37,952 bases of DNA from Prolixibacteraceae bacterium (GTDB taxonomy: Bacteria; Bacteroidota; Bacteroidia; Bacteroidales; Prolixibacteraceae), in NCBI GenBank assembly GCA_009773765.1, contig WTWZ01000026.1, positions 1-37,952 of the forward strand. Direction: 5' to 3'. Of the stretch, positions 31,492-37,952 are shown one piece after another. The position numbers were made by a program, and so were the translations under genes. The notes under the pieces were generated by a model. The model was not told the DNA's origin and did no database searches. It saw only the letters and a list, made by a program, of their open reading frames with translations. Each line of letters begins with the position of its first letter. Position 1 is the stretch's first letter.

Positions 31492-33110
31492 TTATTTAGC
31501 TATTATCAATTTAATTTTTTCTGAGTGTTCCCCGGAAATCAGTTGACATACATATACTCCTGAAGTCAAACCACTTACATCAAATTGGCAGGAATGTAAT
31601 CCTTGCTCAAGACTGCCTTCTACAATTTTTGCCACCTCTTTTCCCTGAAGGTTTAGAATACGAACAAGAATTATTTCGTTTCGGGTTAAATTGAATGAGA
31701 TTGTTGTTGAATGCGAAACCGGATTTGGAAAGCAAGTTAATTTCATTCCTTGGTTATCCGCTTTTCTATTGTAGATTCCGGTACCTGTGCTGTTTAATTC
31801 ATCCCATTTTCTTTTTGCTTCGGGAAACCAGTTTAAATCGCCAACTGGAAGTCCATCATGACCTGCTGTTTTCATCTGTAAATTTGAGTAAGCCAGGTTT
31901 TCGGGTAATGGCCAGGCTGGTAAAAGTAAATTTGTACTGCCTACATTATAATTCCGATATGTTGAAATGTTTTTTGTTCTAAAGTTTTTTACCCAGTTAA
32001 CCAAACTATCCATCACAATAGTTTCCATTTGAGCATCAAAACCAGGATCAGTACTTATATTATTAGATGCCAGCAAATTAGGATAGTTAGTTTTGTCGTT
32101 AAAATAACCTGCAGTACGCGTATTCATCCATAAATCGCTGGCAATTACACCCAAGGAAGTCCAGTTATCTTTTATTTTTTGTGGCCAGAAGTAGGTATTA
32201 TTACTTACATTTATTTTTCGTCCACCTTCGGTAAAACCATGCAACCCAAGTTGAAAAGCAGATGCTTTATTAATACTAATAATACTGCTAAGGCTTTTGT
32301 TGAAATCATACCAACCCCCATCAACTTCAGTCTGTGTTTGGCCATAGGCCAGCATACCATAGAATAAATTACTTTTAATCTCGGAGTTTACCATCCATGG
32401 CGAGTAAAAAACGTTTACTACTGATGAATATAAGGTATTATGTTCTATTTTTTCGTATCTGACTACTGCTGACAGAGGAGCCCAGAAATATGAATTATTG
32501 TTGAATGAAGTATTGTTGGTCATAATCAAAGTGTCCTGATACATTGCCCCACTATTGGAAATAATCTGCCCTTTAAACGGATGAGCACGAACCCCATTCC
32601 TGAAAATATTATCGCGTATGTAAAATTTATTTCCCTTTCCCCACATAACTATATTCTGCATTCCAAGTGCATTGAACACGCACTTTTCGACTGTTAAACG
32701 GATACTGTCTCCACCAATCGTAATTGCACTGTTATCATCCTCCTGTCTTTTATCGATGGATACCCCTTGAAAAAATATATTTTTAAAGATAAAATTGGTT
32801 TTGTTCCTCATCAGAGCTATAATAATCTGATTGTTCGAGCCATCTGTCATTTTTCCATTTACCAGTACAGGTGGGCGTGTTGGATTACCAGGATTGTCGT
32901 CATCAGCAATCATATTTACACTATACCTAAAATACATTTTGCAAGCGTATCGCTATTAATAAATTTATACAAATCGCCGGGCATAATGGCTCCATTTGCG
33001 CCAGTGCCAGTTACAGTTACTGTATCAGCCTTTTGGGCAAGTAAATTGCTTGCTCCGCCGTAAATGTGTAACACGATGACAATCGATAACAGTTTCAAAT
33101 TACTTTTCAT
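31492..33110 (-). pseudogene. Frameshifted beta-helix protein with T9SS sorting domain
   Basis: Two overlapping frames seem to form one gene. The first starts at 33110 (signal peptide MKSNLKLLSIVIVLHIYGGA, then DTVTVTGTGANGAIMPGDLY) and stops at 32916. The second, open from about 32937 to 31492, has no signal peptide of its own. It holds right-handed beta-helix repeats (IFKNIFFQGVSI, RLTVEKCVFNALG, IRDNIFRNG, MTNNTSFNNN, IEHNTLYSS, IKSNLFYG), as in polysaccharide lyases, and a T9SS type A domain (LTCFPNPVSHSTTISF). The break falls at the TTGCAAAATG sequence (about 32935-32945). Proteins of this type as I recall them have a further ~20 residues there, so a small deletion is likely. Read-through, recoding or sequencing error are alternatives. 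Confidence 0.7.
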
Positions 33111-33147
33111 GAGTATATTACTTTTAAATATTAATAATTCAGTCAGT

Positions 33148-36100
33148 TTAATTCGTGTTTTTACTATAGTCAATATTTAAACGAATCCCAATATCAATTG
33201 TACTTCCATAATGTTGTAATGTATTTGCGTAGCCCGAACCAATGTTGCGAATGACATCTTTGGTATTAGTAATGTTATTCAGGTTGCAAAAAACCTGCAT
33301 TCCATACCATGGAAGCCCTTGTTTTATCGACATATCCCATCGAACATAAGCATCGGAATAATTTACTAGTTCTGGCCAGAAGTTTGGACCTTGGAACACT
33401 TTGTCTTTATATAGCATTGAAATCCTGGCTGAGAAGTTTTCATAATCATAGCCAAACGACAGGTTTAATATGTGTTTGGGCTGAAATACAAGTGGTGCAA
33501 CATAGTAGGAATCAAGGTTTTTATAGGAATATTCAAAATTATCGGGATCCCATGTGGATTCAACAACGGTATAAGGATACTCGGCTTCTGAAAAAATCCA
33601 CGAATAATTCATATTAAAAATCAATCCTTTCAAAGCTCCTGGCAAATACCAAAATGCCGTTTGCCAATCCAATTCCATTCCCTTTACATTCGAAACATTT
33701 GGATTGTTCATTTGGGTAAATATAAATTTATCCTTAGTGGTATTTGGAATGTCATAAACAGATGGATCTAATACTACCCTCCTGTCCATGACAAAGATTT
33801 TGTTGGTAATATCCTTTGTAAATCCACCGATGGTAAAAAGCCCTAATTTACCACTAAAGAAAGAAAAGTAGGCATCCCAGTTGCGCGAGTGTTCGGGTTG
33901 CAGGCCATAGTTGTTCCATTGTATAATCTGAGAACCGATATCCCATCGTGGGGTAATTAAATTGTAATTTGGGCGTGATAATGTTTCCGTATAAGCTAAT
34001 CTAATATTGAATCCCTTTACTGGTGAATACTTCAAATGAACCATCGGTAAAAGGAATTGATCTGATTTAACTACTGTTATTTCTTCCCTGACATACTTAA
34101 AGTCGGGGAATGGAAGCGATGAATCCCCTCGTGGAGCAGTATAATTTGTTGTATTTTTTTCGAAACGTACTCCGGGAATCAGTAAAATCGATTTGCCAAC
34201 GTTAATTTCGGTCATTAGATAACTGGCAAGCAATGATTCTTTTCCTTCATAATCCAACGTATTCGACATCATATCGTTGTAATGATATGCCTCGCTGATT
34301 CCTGTTTGATTCTGCGTTGTCTGGGTTAAAATATCCAGAATCTGGTTCATTAGCGGAATATTGGCATGTGGCCCCATTTCGTATTTTCCATCTAAAAAAA
34401 GATCCTGATTTCCGCTTTTATCGATAAACAGGTAATAGGGTATTTTTTCACTTCCCAGAGGAACTATTTCCTGCATCCATGGAAAAGCATTTAAGATGGC
34501 ATCTCTTTCGGCAACAGCACTTCCCAGATTCATAGAACCTGAATGAACATCATAATCAAAGAAATTGGTTAGATAGCGGTATTTAAAACCCCCTTTAATA
34601 TTTCCTTTTATATTATTGTTGATTACAAAATCGTATTTCAGGTTAAATGCACTTTCCCATTGCGATTGTTTGCTTAGGCCGGAACCTTTGCTCACAGTTG
34701 TCCAGTTAGCATTCAAATCGTTGATGGTTTTATAGTCCAATAATTCTTCGGGCGATACTGGTTTTAAAAATGCCTCGCTCGATAACCCTCCATTTTGGAC
34801 ATAATGAAAATTTATCGCTTTTGGGGTATTATTATTCGATAAAGAGTGCGATACTTTAATCCCGATTTCGAAATTTCCCAACTGCTGCAGATAATCCAGT
34901 ACATTTGTTAGGGTCAGTAATTTATTTTTCGAATCACCAGAATCATATTCGTGAGTTCGGCCACTGGTATAAATTTCCGTAAATGAATTGTTTGTGGTAA
35001 TACTTTGGTTAAATAAGTTATTGAACTGAATACTTCCCTGTGGCAACTTGTAGTCGATCACTAAAGTTGCACCGTATCTGTTTCTGTTCCTGTAATTATC
35101 AACCATATACAATCCACCCGTTGTGAGAACATTGTTTTGGCCAATCTGAGGATTGGAGTTAAAATGACCAAAAGTTGCATTTAAATCATTGGAACTGAGG
35201 TTTCGTTTTTCAATATTTCCTTGAAAATAAACGCCAAGCTTATCATCAATAAAACGATTTCCTAAATTACCAACCAGCATGTAATTGCTGATAACGTTGC
35301 GCAGGTTGTTATAACCGCCCTGAGCGATAATGCTCGATTTGAGGTTCGGTTCGGCTTTTCGCAATTTAAAATTTACTGAACCGCCCATATAATCAGCATC
35401 TTTGTCGGCAGTAATGGCCTTGGTTACTTCAATCCCATCGAGAGAATAGGGTGAGATCATGCTAATATCAACACTACGGTCGTTACCACCGGTCGAAGCC
35501 ATTGAAACACCTTCAATACTGATGCGGTTATATTTAGGTTCTAGTCCTCTTATTACCAGCTTATTTCCTTCTCCGCCCTCGCGTTGCAATGATACGCCGG
35601 GTAAGCGTGCCACAGTTTCAGCAGCATTGGCATCGGGTAATTCCTGGATTCGTTCTGCCGAAACGGCATTCATAATTTCGCTTGCGTTCAACTGCTGGTT
35701 AATTGCCTTCATCTGACCTTTAACCTGCTTGGTTACAATTATTTCAGAAAATTGAATGACCATAGTTTTTAAAGCTACATTCACCTCAATCTTTTGATCG
35801 GAGTCTATGGTTATTGGCTTTTCGGTTTTTTCGAATCCTAAGAAAGAGAATACAATTACCTGATTTCCTTCAGTAATGCCTGCCAAAACATAATTTCCAG
35901 ATGCATCAGTTGTGGTACCAATCACAGTTCCATTCACAATAACAGCAACAAAAGGCATGGGTTTGCCATTTTCTGCTTCAGTAACACGCCCGTAAATTGT
36001 TCCTTTGCCTTTTTCTTTCTGTTTTGAGATTGTAGGTGAAGAATTGGAATCATTAAGTGCTTTTAAGTTTTGATTGACCGAAATAATTACCTGTCTGTCG

Positions 36101-36435
36101 TTTATTTTATATTTTATACTGAGTTTCTCAGAAACTGACGACATGATTTCATCGAGCGTTTTGTCGGTTGCATCTACCGAGACATTTTTGGCAAGTTCCT
36201 GTACATCATCTTTATACAAAAAAATATACTCGCTTTGGTTTTCAATTGCATTAACAAGCTCCAGAATATTTGCATTCTGCAGATGAATCGACAATTTTGC
36301 ATCCTGACTGTATGATTTTGAGCCAGATACAGAATAAATAGTCATCAAAATGAAAAATACCATCAATTTCATTATTCTTATAATTTCATTAACATATTCT
36401 TTGTCCAATCGTAAATGAATGGCATAATTTTTCAT
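33148..36435 (-). CDS. TonB-dependent receptor with STN signalling domain
   Basis: A 1095-residue outer-membrane receptor. After a membrane/signal segment (about 21-42) come an STN domain (about 46-100: KLSIHLQNANILELVNAIEN), a CarboxypepD-like beta domain (about 148-220: YGRVTEAENGKPMPFVAV), the plug (about 255-370: ANAAETVARLPGVSLQREGG, LVIRGLEPKYNRISIEGV) and a beta-barrel to the C-terminus. The STN domain passes signals to a FecR anti-sigma factor, and fecR lies directly upstream. It imports a ligand, probably an oligosaccharide, energised by TonB. No susD gene follows, and the plug sequence resembles the non-SusC oligosaccharide receptors. It opens the locus and is followed after 37 bp by the beta-helix gene. 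Confidence 0.93.
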   Translation of the reverse strand: MKNYAIHLRLDKEYVNEIIRIMKLMVFFILMTIYSVSGSKSYSQDAKLSIHLQNANILELVNAIENQSEYIFLYKDDVQELAKNVSVDATDKTLDEIMSSVSEKLSIKYKINDRQVIISVNQNLKALNDSNSSPTISKQKEKGKGTIYGRVTEAENGKPMPFVAVIVNGTVIGTTTDASGNYVLAGITEGNQVIVFSFLGFEKTEKPITIDSDQKIEVNVALKTMVIQFSEIIVTKQVKGQMKAINQQLNASEIMNAVSAERIQELPDANAAETVARLPGVSLQREGGEGNKLVIRGLEPKYNRISIEGVSMASTGGNDRSVDISMISPYSLDGIEVTKAITADKDADYMGGSVNFKLRKAEPNLKSSIIAQGGYNNLRNVISNYMLVGNLGNRFIDDKLGVYFQGNIEKRNLSSNDLNATFGHFNSNPQIGQNNVLTTGGLYMVDNYRNRNRYGATLVIDYKLPQGSIQFNNLFNQSITTNNSFTEIYTSGRTHEYDSGDSKNKLLTLTNVLDYLQQLGNFEIGIKVSHSLSNNNTPKAINFHYVQNGGLSSEAFLKPVSPEELLDYKTINDLNANWTTVSKGSGLSKQSQWESAFNLKYDFVINNNIKGNIKGGFKYRYLTNFFDYDVHSGSMNLGSAVAERDAILNAFPWMQEIVPLGSEKIPYYLFIDKSGNQDLFLDGKYEMGPHANIPLMNQILDILTQTTQNQTGISEAYHYNDMMSNTLDYEGKESLLASYLMTEINVGKSILLIPGVRFEKNTTNYTAPRGDSSLPFPDFKYVREEITVVKSDQFLLPMVHLKYSPVKGFNIRLAYTETLSRPNYNLITPRWDIGSQIIQWNNYGLQPEHSRNWDAYFSFFSGKLGLFTIGGFTKDITNKIFVMDRRVVLDPSVYDIPNTTKDKFIFTQMNNPNVSNVKGMELDWQTAFWYLPGALKGLIFNMNYSWIFSEAEYPYTVVESTWDPDNFEYSYKNLDSYYVAPLVFQPKHILNLSFGYDYENFSARISMLYKDKVFQGPNFWPELVNYSDAYVRWDMSIKQGLPWYGMQVFCNLNNITNTKDVIRNIGSGYANTLQHYGSTIDIGIRLNIDYSKNTN

Positions 36436-36478
36436 AATTTCACAGAGTTAAAATTTTCACAAAGTTTTGACAACTTTT

Positions 36479-36510
36479 AAGCTGGGGAATGTTACCGCAT
36501 TTTCCAGCTT
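36479..36510. terminator. Hairpin between fecR and the TonB-dependent receptor
   Basis: The 7-bp arms AAGCTGG (36479-36485) and CCAGCTT (36504-36510) extend inward imperfectly (GGAATG against CATTTTCC). It lies within the 129-bp gap after fecR. On the minus strand it is followed by TTAAAAG without a real T-tract. It may end the fecR transcript, with a separate sigma-dependent promoter for the receptor. Confidence 0.4.
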
Positions 36511-36564
36511 TTCTATTCTTTATAAATTTCCAATTTTGCTTTAGTAATATTTATAATCAATTAA

Positions 36565-37800
36565 TTATTTTAAAGTTTCATTCTGAAATATAGATATCGT
36601 ATTATTATCAATATGATATTTAAATTTTGCTGTCTCGGCAAGATTTTCTATTACCAAGGCAATGTCATCGTTTAATTCAAGTTTCCCCGTTATTTTAACA
36701 TCTTTTAAGGAATCGGCATCAATAATAATTTTCACGTTATAATACCGCTCCAGTTTGGTCGCCACACTGAATAATGGCAGTTTATCCAACTGATACCAAC
36801 CTTCTTTCCAGGAGATGTATGAATTAACATCTACGTCTTTAACATCGATAACATGGTTATCACGCTCAAATGAAGCATATTGACTGGGTGCCAATATGGT
36901 TTTTTCATTTTTAGTAAGTTTTCTTTTGTTGTATTCGATTTGAACTTTTCCGGTTACCAGTACAGTTTCTATAAGCTTTTCCCCGGGGTAAGCCGATATG
37001 TTAAAGCTAGTGCCAAATACTCGAATGTCTATTTCGTTGGTTTTCACAATAAACGGCTTTTTCGCATCTTTTGTGACATCGAAAAATGCTTCGCCCTCAA
37101 CATATACTTCCCTTGTTTTTAAGGCAAATACTGATGGAAAAATCAGTTTGCTTCCAGCATTTAACCATACTTTTGTTCCATCGGAAAGTGTCAGATATGC
37201 CCGACGCCCGTTCGGCACCATTAACTGGTTCGGTTTTTCGTTTAATTCATTATTTTTAACTGATTGTTGTGTGATTACAGAATCTCCGTCAACCTGAATT
37301 TCGATACCCGTTTTGTTAAAGTTTAATTTCGATTCAGTACTGTTTAAGATAATTTTTCTGCCATCTGGCAAAATTAGAACGTTCTCATTGGCTGAAACCA
37401 CTTCTTCATTTACAGATTCATGCAGCTCATTAAATGAAACAGTATTGAAATACCAATATATGGCCGACGAAATACCTGTCAGAAGAATGAAAATGGCTGC
37501 ATATCTTAAAAAAACAAGGTTCTTCTTTTTGCCCCTACCTGTAGGTTGGGGTGCTGAAAGTAATTTTGCATCAATGAGCAGTGATTTATAATTGTTCCAT
37601 TTTTGGTCGAGCAATAAGGCGTACTCTTTTTCCTCCACATCGTTGGTTTCCCACTTATCGCACTCATATATAAATAGTTCTTCGTTCGAACTACTCTCGT
37701 TTATCCACCGATATAACCGTTCTTTCTCCTCATCACTGGCTGTTCCCTTCAGATATTTATTTATTAGTTGCTGATATTTCAATTTATCTGTACTCTTCAT
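36565..37800 (-). CDS. FecR family anti-sigma factor
   Basis: A 411-residue inner-membrane regulator. A cytoplasmic anti-sigma part (about 1-85: INKYLKGTASDEEKERLYRW) precedes a membrane helix (about 92-112: FLRYAAIFILLTGISSAIYW). A periplasmic FecR domain follows (PNGRRAYLTLSDGTKVWLNA, REVYVEGEAFFDV, IRVFGTSFNISAY) and then a C-terminal STN-like DUF4974 domain (KLERYYNVKIII, ITGKLELNDD). FecR proteins hold an ECF sigma factor until the STN domain of the receptor signals ligand. The start at 37800 (MKSTDKLKYQQL) was chosen since the earlier in-frame ATG at 37857 gives a non-family extension. The 152 bp beyond it show no gene, so the sigma factor must lie outside the window. Confidence 0.94.
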   Translation of the reverse strand: MKSTDKLKYQQLINKYLKGTASDEEKERLYRWINESSSNEELFIYECDKWETNDVEEKEYALLLDQKWNNYKSLLIDAKLLSAPQPTGRGKKKNLVFLRYAAIFILLTGISSAIYWYFNTVSFNELHESVNEEVVSANENVLILPDGRKIILNSTESKLNFNKTGIEIQVDGDSVITQQSVKNNELNEKPNQLMVPNGRRAYLTLSDGTKVWLNAGSKLIFPSVFALKTREVYVEGEAFFDVTKDAKKPFIVKTNEIDIRVFGTSFNISAYPGEKLIETVLVTGKVQIEYNKRKLTKNEKTILAPSQYASFERDNHVIDVKDVDVNSYISWKEGWYQLDKLPLFSVATKLERYYNVKIIIDADSLKDVKITGKLELNDDIALVIENLAETAKFKYHIDNNTISIFQNETLK

Positions 37801-37952
37801 TTTTTTGTTTTTTATACTATGTAATACGACGAGTTTTCGATTTCCCCAACCTGGCATCAGTTCAGCGTAAAAAAAACGTTATTGAAAACTAATTAGTTAT
37901 AATAGGTTGATAAAAATATTTTTCCGGCTAATTTTGCTGACAGTGGGAAATG

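Noticed and set aside
33148-36435. Naming the receptor SusC
   Set aside because: No SusD follows, and the plug motif ANAAETVARLPGVSLQREGG differs from typical SusC; a general TonB-dependent receptor call is safer.
20861-37800. Long plus-strand frames inside the glycan locus (for example near 21390, 32767 and 35459)
   Set aside because: They are antisense shadows of well-supported minus-strand genes and have no recognisable protein features.
1-37952. CRISPR arrays, tRNA or rRNA genes, insertion sequences, prophage
   Set aside because: None were recognised by eye on either strand; a tRNA or covariance scan was not possible.

Overview
The window looks like a chromosomal segment of a Bacteroidota bacterium, probably Bacteroidia and perhaps Prolixibacteraceae/Marinilabiliales-like. 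That placement is inferred from content, not from a search. Evidence for the phylum: promoter boxes of the TAnnTTTG type sit 16-30 bp or so before several starts; Shine-Dalgarno sequences are mostly absent; several secreted proteins end in type IX secretion (T9SS type A) sorting domains; there is a FecR anti-sigma factor with a TonB-dependent receptor carrying an STN domain; and a lipoprotein has a Bacteroidota surface-export signal.

Left part (1-19.3 kb), housekeeping. On the minus strand are the start of alanine dehydrogenase (cut by the window edge) and dapL, with a complete MntA/HepT-type toxin-antitoxin pair directly upstream of dapL (1-nt gap). On the plus strand are an aspartate-type aminotransferase, a solitary HicB-like antitoxin, dapF, the GTPases era and der, an ABM-domain protein overlapping an iron-type alcohol dehydrogenase, a small membrane-anchored protein, mutL, two tandem rhomboid proteases, rlmH, a very large NtrY-like histidine kinase and a phosphoribosyltransferase. 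A yihY/brkB gene and a DUF4783-like secreted protein are on the minus strand. dapL and dapF together imply the aminotransferase route to meso-diaminopimelate, but this DapF has serine at both positions where the family normally has its two catalytic cysteines. GC-rich palindromic repeats lie around dapL, era and der. A 7-bp tandem repeat lies just before mutL.

Right part (19.7-37.8 kb), a carbohydrate-use locus, all on the minus strand. In transcription order: fecR, a TonB-dependent receptor, a beta-helix T9SS protein (frameshifted), a jelly-roll-like T9SS protein, a hairpin, a TIM-barrel-like secreted protein, a sialate O-acetylesterase-like SGNH protein, a small T9SS protein, two paralogous uncharacterised proteins (one a predicted surface lipoprotein), a GH78 alpha-L-rhamnosidase and a UroD-superfamily protein. 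No SusD is present. The likely picture is an outer-membrane sensor/transporter (receptor plus FecR and an unseen ECF sigma factor) controlling enzymes for an acetylated, rhamnose-containing glycan. The paired paralogs, and a third protein sharing an Asp-Glu-Pro motif, are the best candidates here for undescribed glycan-active enzymes.
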